A stretch of 64,000 bases of DNA, taken from the NCBI GenBank assembly GCA_013398295.1, contig VZSF01001524.1:1459186-1523185 (forward strand), read 5' to 3'. Numbering within the stretch: position 1 is the first letter of the stretch; each line of letters opens with the position of its first letter. Positions 49,672 through 62,850 of the stretch are shown here, piece after piece. The position numbers were made by a program, and so were the translations under genes. Source of the stretch: Chionis minor (taxonomy: Eukaryota; Chordata; Aves; Charadriiformes; Chionididae). Under the pieces are notes generated by a model. That model saw only the letters and a list, made by a program, of their open reading frames with translations. It did not search any database and was not told the origin of the DNA.

Positions 49672-52529
49672 TCACCGGCAGGTTGGAGTTGAATTAATGA
49701 ATGTGTCCTTACTGACCTCAGGGATTGCCAAGTGAGATACTAGTAGAATATGCAATTGTTCCCTAGAAAGGTTGCAACAGGGAATTTATACCTGTATTGC
49801 AGCATCTAAGGAGTAAATAATTGCATGCCTCTCTACGATCTCCATGTTACCCAAGGGGAACAGAGACTCTATGAACCTCGGAGTTCTGACACGAACTTCA
49901 GAAGAGACATTCAGGTGAAAGGGGGATATACCTTAGACAACTAGGACACATATCTGAATGTGTTTAATAAGTCTTGCTTAATCCAGAAAATCAGTTGACA
50001 TATCGTTTTGTAGCTGTTAGTGAAGAAGGTATGTTTATGTGACATGGAGAGATGAGGTGAAACACACAAATATAAAAGAATGCAATACAGAGTGTCTTTT
50101 CACATCATAAAGTGAAGACGTACATCAAAACTGTATCATATAAGTACGGTATTTATCTTTCTCTTTCTCCCTCTGTAAACAGAGTACTGGCAAGTGCATG
50201 TTTATTGCTGTGTGAATATCAGTGGCATTCTGTTTGCAAAGCCAAGTCCAGATAAGTCTCTTTTCACTGCTGCCTTGTTCCCACTGCCATGTGTCACAAA
50301 CTATAATTTAAAAAAAGATGGAGGGCACACATGAGATAATATAAAGATGCATATGAGGAAGCAAGTCATTTTACATGACCTTTAATAATATAAATTTGAT
50401 AGGGAATACATGCAGTGGGTCTATTTACTTCATGGATTAGTTACTCTCATTATACAAACAGTGCAATGCTGAGAAGCTGAGTCATTGAGGAAATGGGGCA
50501 GGTTTTGAAAACTGATCTCTTGCCATTGACGTACTTGTGAGAATATAATTTTTTTGTTTTGTTTTGTTTTACGGGAATAGAACATCTTAATGAAAGGAGT
50601 CGGAAGGAAATCCAACACAATCAGTAGTACACATCACATTCATTTTTGGTGTGGCTGTCCAAGGAATTCGACACGTACCAGCTATTTTAATTGTACATCA
50701 AGTACTCCATTCAGACCATATTCTGCAACCTAGTAAAAATTGTACATTATGAGATGCACCCCTCCCACTTTCTCTCTTATTCAAGCAGGAAAATTAGGTC
50801 ACTGGGTAGCAAAGACCACAACCACAGCTTCCTACGTGCCTGCCTGTGAAAAATGCAGTCTTCTATGAGACTGCAGTTCTACCAGCTGAGGGTTTCACGT
50901 TTGCCAACAGGCTGAAGGTATAAACAGACTTTTCTTGGAGGAGATAGCACAGCAGTTAGTAGACTGTTTTCTGAATGGAATAGCTAACATGATTTTAATA
51001 TGTGAATATCAGTCATTACAAATACTAATTCCCATTTCTGTCTATACAATCTGAGGAATTTTGCAGCAAAAGAAAGGGAAGCAAAATAGCAAAAGCCTCT
51101 TAACAAAGTCACTGGGAGGATTCAACTGTTTTGAGTTTTAGCCCCAGTTCAACGAAGAACTTAAACACATGCGTTAAGACCACTTTTTTAGAGTAGGCAA
51201 TTGGAAAGCATGGCATTCCTTTGCCCGCTTCTGGTCAGTCCTTCCCAAAAGCACTACATTCCCAGTCGCAGGATGTGTTGCAACATTTTCGGCTACCCCA
51301 GCTAGACACTGCCCGAGAATTTTGTGCCAACACTTGCAGCGGCAGAAGTGTTTATGTGCTGAATTGCCACTGGATGAAAGTTAGAGAAGAAAACATTTAG
51401 ACTGGCAAAAGCCTTGCGTCAATATACAAGATAAAATATGGTTTACAAGAACAGTTAGGCAAAGAATAAGAGAGCAATCAGATACTCTGGATTGATTTGT
51501 TTAATGACTTCAGACAATGGGCCTCCTTTACATCTTTCTGTTTTCCAAGGGCTTAATTTTAAAGCTTTTAAAATGATTGAAGGACATTCAGGGATGGCTT
51601 TTTTTCTTCATATAATAGTTGGAAAAATGACCAAATTGTCTCAGTGGTTCGATAGAGTGAGACACAGTCTCAGACTGCTGAAAATACTTTCCAGAAGAGA
51701 ATGCAATTCTTTTTCTCCAGCACTTTTTGCTCTTCTTGTTTCATTAGAAAAAAAAAAAAAGGTTTTTGCTTCCTTTTCTCTTTTGTAGATGTACTTTTTT
51801 GTTATCTCTGCCCTATTCTGTACTGTGCAGCATCAAACTGTAGATGATTTTAGTTTTAATCTTATTAAAACAGCTATCTATTCCTGATGCTGTTGTCCAA
51901 GCTTGTGCAAAGGAAAAATTTTTCTACTTTAACTGCTCCAAAATCTGATTCAGCTACTAAGCAAAGAGGGTAGGGAAGTACTCCCAGTTTGCTTTGAGGA
52001 CCTTGATGTGGAATATGCATGGCCAATGCAAAGCTGAGATTGCAATTGTGGCTTCATGGGGCTAGTGGTTTTCATGTGGTTTTCAAATCTTCTGTCACTT
52101 TGCAGACAGGCTGTAGCCTTTAAATCAGCCAGAAGGGCAATGCCAGGCCACCCCACTTGCCTTGCATGGAAAAGATCCTGGCCCTGTGGCTCCAGGAGCC
52201 TGGTAGTGCTGGCAGAGCTGCTTTCCAGATTTTTGCATCCAGGGATAGCAAGACATGAAAGAAAGGAGGACCTTTCACAAACAGCAGAACAGAAATTAAA
52301 TTGAATTAAAGCTATTTAGCTACCTTGGAACACAGGCAGTGATATTGATACTCGTATGTTAAAACCCTAATGATTTACGGACTTTTTACTGTGGTCCCAT
52401 TGACATTTGCAGGTGAAAGATCAGGCCTGAAACAACGATCTCTCATATTGATATTCAGAAAAGGCTTCCCAGACTGTTGTCGACTTTAATGACAACACCT
52501 TAGGAAAAGGTAAACTATTGTGCTCTGAG

Positions 52530-52575
52530 AGCCTCATCCAAAGTCCATGGAAGTCAATCCTTTCCAGGGAAGACC
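52530..52575. repeat. Possible ancient palindromic amniote repeat, half-copy
   Basis: GCCTCATCCAAAGTCCATGG followed by AAGTCAAT and CCTTTCC resembles one half of the old self-complementary repeat with a 'gatccaaagcccattgaagtcaatgg' core. The mirror half is not visible, so the copy would be truncated. It shares the GAAGTCAAT word with the inverted repeat near position 150. Confidence 0.4.
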
Positions 52576-53520
52576 ATTAAAAAACAAGATATTCCCTTAG
52601 TTTCACCTTTCCTCACTTTCCAAGGCCTACATGTTGTTCAGGTCTGTTTCAGGAGAGGAACAGAATTGTTTTATAGATCATGTGTGCAGAAGCAGCCTAT
52701 GGTAAAGCTGACTTTTAATTTGTTGGTCCCCGTTTGCAAACTAGACCTGAGGGATGGATTTTCAAGCAAACATGGAGCTAGTAAGTGGCTTTAATAGTTT
52801 TTAAAGTTCTCATGGTAATTGAGAAATAATTCAAGAATGGAGCAGTGTAATGAGGGAGAGAGGTTGTGCTCCTGTGAACATGACAGTAGTAATAGTTGGT
52901 AGTTTCTGTGGAGTATTTGGCTAAGAGCCTGGTCCACACTTGTGGCAATGTCTTCAAAGAAAATGGATGCTGTCTGCAGGCTGATATGATGTACACTGAA
53001 GGAACAGAACTTTTCTCAGAAACAATCTGTAGTGGAATTAGAGCATTTGTGAGAGAAAAAGCAAAACGATTTTGGCCTTGCAGTTGCTGCATCTTCCTGT
53101 AGGCCTTTTATGTTGTATAATGGTTGCATAATGCGCAAGGGATGCAGGCAAAGCTGGTGGCTATTGCACTAATAGAAAAATATATTTCTTGCAAACAGTG
53201 AAACACCGAGACACAACCTCTAGCATCAGCATAAAAGCCTCTTCTTCAGTTTTGAGAGCCTACAGAACTGTGGGCAAAATATTCATCTACAACCTAAATT
53301 CCCCTTCAAAAATTCATTTTCTCTTGAGATGGCTATATTAATGTTATTTTACTGCTCCGCTTCAGTAATATCTCATAAAAAAGAGCTCTACCTTACCGCA
53401 TTATTTAAAAACACAGCTTTTTATGTTGTTGGTAAAAGTGAGCTCCTTCCCGCCCTACAGGGAGGAAGGAGTTGTTACCTGCTCTTCCAGCCAAGATTCT
53501 TGAGCACTCAGCAGATGTGA

Positions 53521-53750
53521 ACACTCTGGTGGCTTTTGCAAGCCACGTACCGGCCACTGCTGGTGCCGTGAGCTGTGCTGGTCCTCAGGAAGGGTGACTT
53601 GGGGCAGCGGTGAGCTGGGCTGCTGGGGTCCTGTGCTGACCCGGGCAGAGGTGGGTGCTGCGTCCGCCGCTGTTTGGGCGCTGGGGTGCTCACAGCTGGC
53701 GTGACTGTAGCTGCAGCAAGCACTGTCTTGTGGGTACGGAGAGGAACTGA
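53521..53750. other. Small GC- and CpG-rich patch
   Basis: By hand count there are about 11 CpG dinucleotides between 53,521 and 53,750, clustered at 53,640-53,700 (including CTGCGTCCGCCGCTG). The flanks on both sides are AT-rich and nearly CpG-free. A 91-codon minus frame (53,508-53,783), rich in Pro, Ser, Thr and Ala, covers it but has no recognised domain. It could be an orphan CpG island, an alternative first exon, or decayed GC-rich repeat DNA. Confidence 0.45.
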
Positions 53751-56700
53751 TCCTTTCATTTGTTTTGGCCTCCTGGAATGCAAAAGAATTAATTAATTGC
53801 AGTTTAAAAGTGCTGAGCTCTCCTGAGACTTACAGAATTTGCTTTTTCATCTGAATACTTTCCCCTTTAAAGCCTCTTTTTCCCGATAGCATACACATTT
53901 TTCAACAACTAATATTTTCCTTTGCATAGCTATATATACTCTCTCTCCACGTGCTAAAGAAACACGTGTCCAAATGAAACCACACATACCATTTAACTCA
54001 AAATACTCTCCTGTGTACATCTGTTTCTCATTAGTTTTTCCCTCTGCTATATACATAGACTTTGCTTTAAGAAGTGTCATTACATTAGTTTGTATTACAG
54101 TATTATTTTTCGCTTGGCTGTGTACCAATATAGTGGCCAAATACTTCCCTTAGAATCGCACGTGTTTTTTGAGGGGAGAATTTGGCAATTATGTTGGTAT
54201 ACAGCATGCATACATGTCTATATTCACACATTAAAGAAAGTAGCATTTTTAACCCATGTTTTTTGCAAATACCGGGAATAAAATATTCTAAACATAATGG
54301 ATATATGGCATAGTTTGTACCTGTATTTTCTTGGCATGCAAAAAGTTTCTCTGTGTGTATGCACATGACAGAGGAATAAGTACAGTACCTTCAAACTGAT
54401 GGGGTAGCTGTGTCTGCCTGAGCTCTACATCTGCTTCCAGATTCCTCTTCATGAAAATTTATTTAAACTGCAGTTCTCTAAACACTTGCACAATTGTGGC
54501 CACAAAAGAAACTACAAGTGAAGCGTTTCCTCACTGTTCCCAGTATAATAATTTTCTGAAATCCAAAATAACTTGCCTAGAATGGGAAAAAGAAATTCCT
54601 GCAGAATAGCAATGAGTTTAGAAAGGTGTCCAAAGGAACACCTGGACTAAGAAAGTCAGTTTACTATGTGAGATAATAACTGTAAATATCAAAATACAGT
54701 TATAGTTTACCAATTCCAAAATATTGCTTGGAGTCTGCAAGCCTTGTATGAAAAAAATATAGTATTTTATATTTATACATGTACATTTTAACATACAGAT
54801 ATTCATATTGAATTTACTTACATTTCTGCAAAATCTTGCTGATGATCTTTTACTTATTTCCCCTTCATACATATTGACTATTCAAACTTAAGTAACTTAT
54901 TAGGCTCTTAAACTGCAAGTTCTGATTTACATCACAATGATATAACATGTAACCCTAGATTGCACAAGTCCAGGTGATAATTTTGACAGAAACATGGTAG
55001 CTTTATTCACCTGTGTACCTAGATCAGTGATGTGTCAACCCAATGCTTGTGTTACCCATTTCTTTCCTGCAAACCTTTCAGGATATGTAGTCCCTGGAAT
55101 ATGCTCCAAAGGGATATGCATGGATTGCTGTGCTGGGGGAGGATAGGCACTGGGGACTGTTATTCCCGCAGGGCTGAGGCTGCTCAGCAGCTCCCACTTG
55201 GGCTACGCCACAGCTGGGAGAGGAACTCCCCTGGGGTTACTGCTTTGAGTTTTGGGATCCTTGCATAAATCTTCACAAGGCCTCCATTTCCTGGCCTTGA
55301 TTTCAAGAAGGCTCCAACCACAGGATGACTCAGGCTTTCACAGTGACCAGGAAGCAGCCCAGGGAAGAGGGGGTGAACAAGGAACATGATCCCCATTCAC
55401 TACATCCCTGGCTCACCCCAGATGGGAACAATGACAGGCACACGCATTGGTTAAAGACAGTTAGAGCCCAGCATGCGAACTTTCCCCACCATTGCTATGA
55501 CTTACATGTCAAGAGACAGGAAAAGAAGTTATAGGACGTAATTATGCTTGTCCTCCAATCTCCTAGGACATAGAGAGGGAAGTCATGCTGCCTGAGTAAG
55601 ACAAAAAGAGTGGAAGAAGGCAAAAATATGCCCCAAGCATGACTATTCAAAGAGCCCTGACCTTTGAAATAATTAGTTGGCCTTTAAGCAGAAAAGTCAG
55701 GAAAGCCTTGATTTAAAACTCCATTAAAAATATAATATTCTAAGTGTCCGAATGCACAATGGCATTTTGTGATTAAATTCACTGATTATTGGATCATCTC
55801 CATATATCATTATAATATTTTTGCTCATAAATAAACTGAGTGAAAAAAATTGAAAGACGGCACCTTTCGAAAGTTTTTCTTTAAGGTAATTCTTTAGGCT
55901 TTGCTACAAACAGTAAGGACTTGATTACTGTGTATGTTTGGATCTATATTTCCATGAAACCAAAGAGAATACTTGCTTAAAAACAGTCTAGTACAAATTC
56001 TGAATATACTTCATTTCAAGAGCTCCTGTTAACCAGGAAATAATTTAAATACAAGTTATTTCAGGTCAGTTCATGGTCTTCTTTCAAAAAGAGAAGAAAA
56101 AAATTGTATAATGAAATTATTTATTCTTATGTTTTTGCTTAAATCTATTGAATATACACATCAACTCAATGTGTTATTCGAGGATTTCCCTCAGGATCAT
56201 TAAAAAAGAACATATCCTTATTGGCACAACTGTATTTAATGTTCACTGTATATTTCTGCAAGAAAATAAATATTTCCTTAAAAAAACCCCAGTAAACTAG
56301 GGAGGCATTTGCCAGTGTTTTCAGGGTGATTTATAATCTGCCTTCTGCAGAAAAATGTTGCTTGTGAAGGTTAGCATATAAAAATTGAAAAAAAAAATTT
56401 GATTTTTTTTTCCCAGTCATCTGAAGAGTTAATCCTTAAATCAAATGATGTTTTTATAACCACTAGACAGAACAGCCTGTTTAAGTTCCAAATGAAATTT
56501 CAACCTTTAGTTATAAATTTTGCCACAGTCTACATTTTCAAATTGAACACATGAAGCACCAAGATAATTTCAAACTTATTCTTAAACTCTTTTACATAAT
56601 TTTAATATTTCAGTAGGTGGTGCCATAAACCCGTGTACAATTGTACTATGGCAAAATTCAGTATAGTAAAAACAAATGTCTTCTAATCTCAGTAATCACA

Positions 56701-57374
56701 ACATTCAACCCAAATTTATTGTGTTCTGCAGTATAGAAGTTCATGAAAAAGCAAGTCCACAGAATTTGTTTTCAGAGTTCGGAGTGGACTCTTGATATGC
56801 AGAAGCTGCAGAATCTCTTAGGGAATTAGTCATTAGCCTGTAGCCTAATGTAGTTTTATATAAATGTTTAAGAATTTTGCTGACTGTGCATGCAAATCCT
56901 CATTTCTTTTGCTGAGTAAAGACATGAAATGTTAGCAGATTCAGCATTTGCTTAAAATGTGCTGATTCAGAAGTCTAGAAGGTTTTGAACAAAGAGTATT
57001 CCTTATTATAAAAAAAATACAAGAAGACCACATGGCTTTTTATGTATGGAAACAGAAGAAAATGGCAGTATGGCACTGTTAAAGGAGCAACCAAACAATG
57101 CTTCAAATGCAGTGAAGAATCAACAGGAAAATGGGCTAAACTTAGGGTACTCAGAAATTGCAGAGAAAGCAAGATGAATGAAGTACATGGATTTTCTTAG
57201 AGGTGTAGCTGGATGTCTTGTCAAAAGTTCTTGAGTTGGCTTTAGTATGGTCAAAATTTGGTGATTACTAGACACCTATGAAAATAACTACTTCAGATGC
57301 AAAAGAGATGTTATGTTATGTCTATGCTTTGGTTATTCCTCAATCCTATTCCTCTTCATTCTACTAAATCTAGC

Positions 57375-57400
57375 CATCTACCTATATTCATAGGTAGATG
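57375..57400. repeat. Perfect 11-bp stem hairpin beside a microsatellite
   Basis: The arms CATCTACCTAT (57,375-57,385) and ATAGGTAGATG (57,390-57,400) pair perfectly around the loop ATTC. The right arm abuts the TG/TA/TATG microsatellite directly. Confidence 0.92.
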
Positions 57401-57447
57401 TGCGTGTGTGTGTATATATATATATGTATGTATGTATGTATACACAC
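57401..57447. repeat. Compound (TG)n(TA)n(TATG)n microsatellite
   Basis: A GTGTGTGTG run is followed by about six TA units and about four TATG units, ending in TACACAC. The ends can pair (GTGTGTA with TACACAC), so the tract is quasi-palindromic. Confidence 0.95.
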
Positions 57448-60400
57448 ATCTGTTTTTATTCGGCTGCAAATGTCCATACTTGTGGAACCTACTTCAGCCT
57501 CATGCTGGGTGTGCAGAGAGGAGTGCCTACATGCTGGAGGGGAAGGGTGTGAGCCAATGCCTTGAAGGAGTTTGTTAACACATATGATTTTAGGGTTAGC
57601 TACCTAACAAGCATCACTTGGTAGGATTTCTGCACGTGGTCCAAACCAGCATCGGTAGACCAGTTAGAGTACAAAATGAAGATATTTAGAGACTTCTACT
57701 CTAAAGTTAGACCTTCTGACCTGACCTTCAGGAGCTGTGAAGCAAATCTGTGTTTTTTGCTAAGGTTTTCATTAGTTCATTGAATTGCACGCTACTGTGA
57801 AGGTCTCACTAGTTCAGTCCCCTGAGTAGGCAGATGGAGAGTGTGCTATTATCTAAGCCACTTCCCAGCTTCAGGACGACAAAAATGGACCCTGCTGAAG
57901 ATTGGTTCTCATCCTCCTCAGAGGCTAAATCTTCTGGGAAAGGTCTGAAGCCCATTTTCTCACATATTTTTTTAGGTCCTCTGGGCAAGATATACCCTCA
58001 GCAGAGCCCAGAAGCAGAGCCCCTGTGTTTTCCAGTGTATATTTGGAGGCGGCAGTGGAGATGGAAGAGTGTATATGGACTCTGGCAAATAAACGTAGGG
58101 GTTGTGCAAGGCCAAGTACCCAGATGCTGACTGACAGGGCAAAGAATGTGGCAGATCAGAGAATTCTTGAGCGTGTAACCCTCCCCAGCAGCATCTCCTT
58201 GGAGGGCTCCTTCCCCAGTCCATGTGTTTCCCAGAGAGCATTAGGTAGCCCATGTACTCACAAGCACTGGAGACAAGCTCCACATCAGAGACATGACTGT
58301 TCTGCCCAGAAGCTGAGTACATAGCGGCCTGGGACATTGCATCACAGGCAAAACACGCTTGACTCATTAGCAATTTTTCAGTTTACTTCCAGTCAGCTTA
58401 GAAGTCAGTACAAAGGAGCTGTGCCCCAAACAGGTCATTTCTGACACAGGAGAAAAAAAGAAGCTTCTTCCCGCCTGCTGTTGGCCTTGTGCTTGCTTTT
58501 ACAGGTGATCATCTGAACGCACGTCCCAACACCATGCAGGATTGAAGTGCCCAGCTAAAAGCTGAAGGTTAGAGCTGTCTAAGCAAGGCTGCATGACACA
58601 AAGGAATACGGGTTATGCAGTTTTGACCCTGGTAGTTTTTCATCTCGGTGATGGCGATGCCTGTCTGTAGGCGGGTTGTGAGCACTAACTGACGAGAATC
58701 AACTGTCTGAAGGCATCAGCATTACAACCCTGTATTACTCTCCTACATTAGTGAAGTGTCCCTGCTAGACCACCAGGCCAATGTTGCTGCAGCATGGTTG
58801 CTCCTCCAGTTGCTGGGCTGTTGGAACAGGCAGCAAACTGTGTATGGCTGTGCCCTCTGGCTGGAGAAACTCTACCCTGAAAAGCTCCTGGTGCTCTCCC
58901 TGGCCACAGAGGGGACAGGTAATAAGCCTGGTCTCAGGACGGGTTTCTCTTCTAGTCCTTCTCTGACACCCCTGTTGAGAGTAGGCTTCTGCACTGAACT
59001 GCCATTTTGCTGCACAACTGGTACCATGGCTGGTCATGCCACTGAAGGGGGGACCACGTGCTTCAGGCACCCGGGTGGCATGGGGCTGGGAGGGCTGCTG
59101 CGAAAACGCCACGCAGGGTTGGTCAATCAGGCTGTTTTTTGAGAAAAAAACCAGAATGTTTCATTTCATGAACTTTATTTTTGTTTTGAAGCAATCATTT
59201 ATTACAGAATATCTTTTAATATGATTTAAACAAAAAGTCAATTTAAAAATTGTCAGGATGAAAACGAAACATTTTGTTCAATCCAAAAGTATTAAAAAAG
59301 TCCTTTCCTTAGAAATTTTGAAAGTTCTGGTTTTGATCCAACTGAAAACAATATTTCTGTTTTCACAGAATGCCAGTGAATCAAGAAGCACACAGACGTG
59401 TCAGAGCTCTGGTTTTTGAATAGTGGATATGTGCCTGAATCAGAAACAAAATTAGCAGCTAATAAGATTACACAGAAATAAAAATGGCAAAGTAGTAAAA
59501 TTCAACGAGTACCTGTGTGCTTCACGGAGCATTTGAAGAGTTGTGACCTTGTATGCTGGAATGCAATAGGGTCAGAGAGCAGCAGAATTGCACATCCTTC
59601 CAATGGCTTTAATGAGAAGGGAAAATGGAATGATTTCTCTTGCCTGGATCCTTTTACATTCTTCATACTGACTTGCGTGCTATTCTTCCATTGCGTTGTC
59701 TAAGGAAAATAAATAAATAAACAAACCTCCACAAAAACACTACACAGCTAGGATGAGCATGAATACACAATGTTCCATCAATTAGAAAATATTTTTCTTG
59801 CTAACTACTTGCAGACACATGAACAGATCATCAAATCTAAATAGCGTATTTTCAATTTGAGTCACATTCAGCAGTGGTGTAAATGGAGGAGCTGCTCAGC
59901 TGCTTCTGGTTGTCAGTATTACAGGCTGCTGTATTTCCTATGCCTTCATTGCTTAATGTTTTATTTTTCTTAGTATTTTTTTCATTGCAACATGATGATT
60001 GTTTTTCTGTAGGTAACTTTCTCACAGGAGGTGAGGAATTCTCTTCAAAGAAAGGAATGGAAGAGAGGTCTAGCGGGTAATTCTGTAGTGTGGGTATATC
60101 ACAGATCTCATGTCATGAACCTCTCTTTTATTGTCTCCTCAAGGTGAGGCACGATGGCATTTCACTTACTACAACAGACAACTGGAGGTCTCCATCTTTG
60201 TCCTGCTGAAAAATGGCAAATACTTTGTGCAATGTTTATTTTTAAATCTTCTGTCCTTTATTCTTGTCATTTCCATATGTTACTTCATTTTTGTTACCTA
60301 AATAAAAAATAATTTCTGAAGCCTTTTATCTCTCAGATATAGATATATGGATGTGTGTCATATACTCTACTAATAATGTGGACCCAGGCATTCATGATTT

Positions 60401-61987
60401 TTCCACCAAGCAATGTGAAAGCACATTAGCTTGTTAGCTTAAATATGTTTGTGAAATGTGTATTAGACATGGTATTTTTTTCTGTTTCACCAGCCAGTTG
60501 GTGGTGGTGGCTACATACATTTTTGCAAACAGGTTGTAGAGGGACTTTAAAGATATAGTTCATTTTGACTATAAGTTTAATAGATTTCTTTTTTTAATAA
60601 AAATTTTGGCCAATTATGCTAAAGACTTGCTATTTTTCCTAACTAAAGGGAAAATTGTCTTTATGTGTAAGAAATTATTCATCACATCCCACACTTCCAA
60701 TACTTCCATAGCATCTTTGGTTGGGTGATGTTTTAACCAAGGTGAACACTATTGTGGATAAATGAGCTGCCCATTCATTCAGCACAACCATCTCTATTTT
60801 CTTGCAACGTGATATTTTCCAAAGCCATCAGTGACCTTCCCTTCCACCAGTTTGGCATGGTCCTGACAGGGCTGGTTTTTGCTACTTATACATGAAACAA
60901 TGATTTTCGACGTAAAAGCTTTTCCCTTTTGCAATAAACACCAAATGTCTCTCTGACCAAAGTGAGGAAAGTTAACAATACTTTTCAAAGTAACACCTAG
61001 TTGCCTCACCTATTTGCCTCAATCATCATAATTTTTTTGACAAGAAGCAAGAAATTTGAGGTTAAGGATGTCTGGGAGGGTAGGTTTGTAGTTATAGTGC
61101 TGAGCTTCAGAGATATGTATTTAGTTCCTTAATCTGTCCTGTATTTCAAATATGATTTTGTGTGAATTATTTTCTGTGTAATTCTTCACCACACCATGCC
61201 ACACCAGAAGCGCTATACATTAATTATTCTGAAACTGCAGAAGGCTAAATTATCCCACTGAATATATCTATTCTGGAATGCACTATGAAATGCAAACATG
61301 TTCTTTGCTTGTCATTTCTTATCTGTGAAACGTGAAGATCACTACTGCTTTGCCTCACACAAGCTCCCTAACAACACCTGAGCGAGAAGATCACTGGTGT
61401 TAAAACACTAGGGATCAGAGAGTATGCATACTGCCTGTAGTCCGCTGCTGGGAGCTAGAACCACAAACGCTTTTTGAGCTAGCTACTAACAAGAAGATTT
61501 TTCTGTTTTGATGGCCTTCCAGTGCCCCTCTGTTCATCCAAACAAAAAGGAGAACTGCTCATGGGCTCTGCTGCTGGGAACCAGAAGTAAATGAAAGAAG
61601 AACATGAGTCCTGGAACAGCCTCAGAGAAAGTTCGTTCTTAGGGCTGATGGAGGATTAATGTCGATTTAAAAGAAAGAAATGTCTAATGGTTTCCTTCTT
61701 CTGTTACTATGTGTATTTAAGTCTATCCTCTTAGCTTGGAGTAGGAGAAACACCAGCTTTCTGGGACTTTCAAGGATATTGAAGCTGGTTCTTGGCATGG
61801 CTGTAACCACATTTCTCTTTGCTGGCACTCACTAAGTATATGCTAGTGTGACGCCAGCATTTTGCCCTTTCTGTAATATGATCTGTACATAGGCATTTTA
61901 TTACATACACTAAAAATGTGTTTTTCTGTTCTATTAGAAATACAATCAACATTGTAAGAGTGCTAACAGTAAATTGCTTGGATTTGC
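57448..61987. other. No gene recognised
   Basis: This is mixed-composition DNA. Frames of 133 codons (57,972-58,373, minus) and 128 codons (58,756-59,142, plus) lie in GC-richer patches and show no domain, splice pattern or codon signature that I recognise. The frames on opposite strands overlap, which argues for composition rather than coding. A possible MIR/L3 scrap lies at 61.2-61.37 kb. Confidence 0.5.
61205..61370 (+). repeat. Possible L3-like and MIR-like scraps
   Basis: AGAAGCGCTATACATTAATT (from 61,207) resembles the '.gcgctatataa' L3/CR1-type tail. TTTCTTATCTGTGAAACGTG followed by AAGAT and CACTACTGC (from 61,315) resembles the MIR sense core. Both are short and diverged. Confidence 0.35.
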
Positions 61988-62644
61988 CTAAGCATGTGCC
62001 TCTGACTCAGTCCAAATATTGACAGTGAAAAAGCTGTAATCATTTGCAGGCTTCATTTCCGTGCAGAGGGAATCCCACTCTTTTGACTCTAAAGTATAAA
62101 GCCATTGGGCACTAGAGCACACAGAGAAAATTTTACACCTGGTTCTAATGCCATACAATTGCAAGAGCCTGTACCCACGCGGTGGAGCTGAAATGGACAT
62201 TCTGGTTTGACAGGGAACTGGGGAGAGAGCTGCTCCTTTGTACTGAGAATTCAGACTGCTGCTCATATGGAGGCTCCTTGGCAGCTCTTTAATAGATAGA
62301 GAAATAAAAAAATAAATAGCATTTATGCCAATAAATCTAACTCCTCCTTTCCCAGTGGAAAACCCCCAAATCTTACACATTGTTTCCATGCTTCCACTGA
62401 AACAACAGTTGCTCCTTTTATGTATCATGCACAAAGAACAAATACGAGTCTCATTGTTAGCATACTTTGGCTGACACGGCATTATTGTGCTGTGCCCTGG
62501 ACGTACCCTGCTTGTGCAGTTTACTGCTAGCCAAGTGCCTGGTACCTGCTTAGGAAACATTTTCAGAGTTGTCTTTGTATGCAGGCATATGATGCAAAAC
62601 TTTGATTTTTTTATAATGAAAAGTGGATGATGGATAACTTTCAT
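61988..62644 (-). other. Unexplained 218-codon open frame
   Basis: This is the longest open frame in the window. It starts at ATG 62,644 with G at -3 and A at +4 (an acceptable Kozak context) and ends in TAG at 61,988-61,990. An AATAAA lies about 90 bases past the stop on the same strand (61,897-61,902). The translation is rich in Cys, Ser and Ile/Leu, with one short hydrophobic run in the middle (INAIYFFISLSI). No domain, signal peptide or repeat is recognised. It does not overlap the CR1 at 62.85 kb. It could be chance, a constrained non-coding element that happens to lack stops, a lineage-specific single-exon gene, or a decayed exon. I do not call it a gene. Confidence 0.15.
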
Positions 62645-62850
62645 ACCCTGAAAGCTGCTGTGAGCACACGTGATGCCTGGCGTTTCATCACAGCTTGGAA
62701 TGAAAGTGTTACTGCCATTTTCTATAGTTTATAGCTAAACTATATCAAGAAAAGTTATCAACCCTTTCTTCTGACATGAAGAATTATTTCACTAAACAAA
62801 AAAAAAGTATCAAAATACAATAAATCTTGGGAACTATCTTTGAGTTAGTT
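62645..62850. other. Short AT-rich spacer
   Basis: An A9 tract near 62,799 and otherwise featureless sequence lead up to the CR1 truncation point. Confidence 0.5.

Larger units (their letters stand above)
49672..57374. other. No gene recognised; low-complexity tracts
   Basis: This is AT-rich DNA with (GTTTT)3 at 50,556-50,570 and A12 at 51,748-51,759. The CpG-rich patch at 53.5 kb is listed separately. The longest frames are 104 codons (52,778-53,092, minus) and 97 codons (53,847-54,140, minus), both unrecognised. A perfect octamer ATGCAAAT lies at 56,890-56,897 in repeat-free sequence. Confidence 0.5.

Noticed and set aside
57972..59142. Overlapping frames of 99-133 codons on both strands
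   Set aside because: Frames on opposite strands overlap in GC-richer patches, where stops are rarer. The translations resemble nothing I know.
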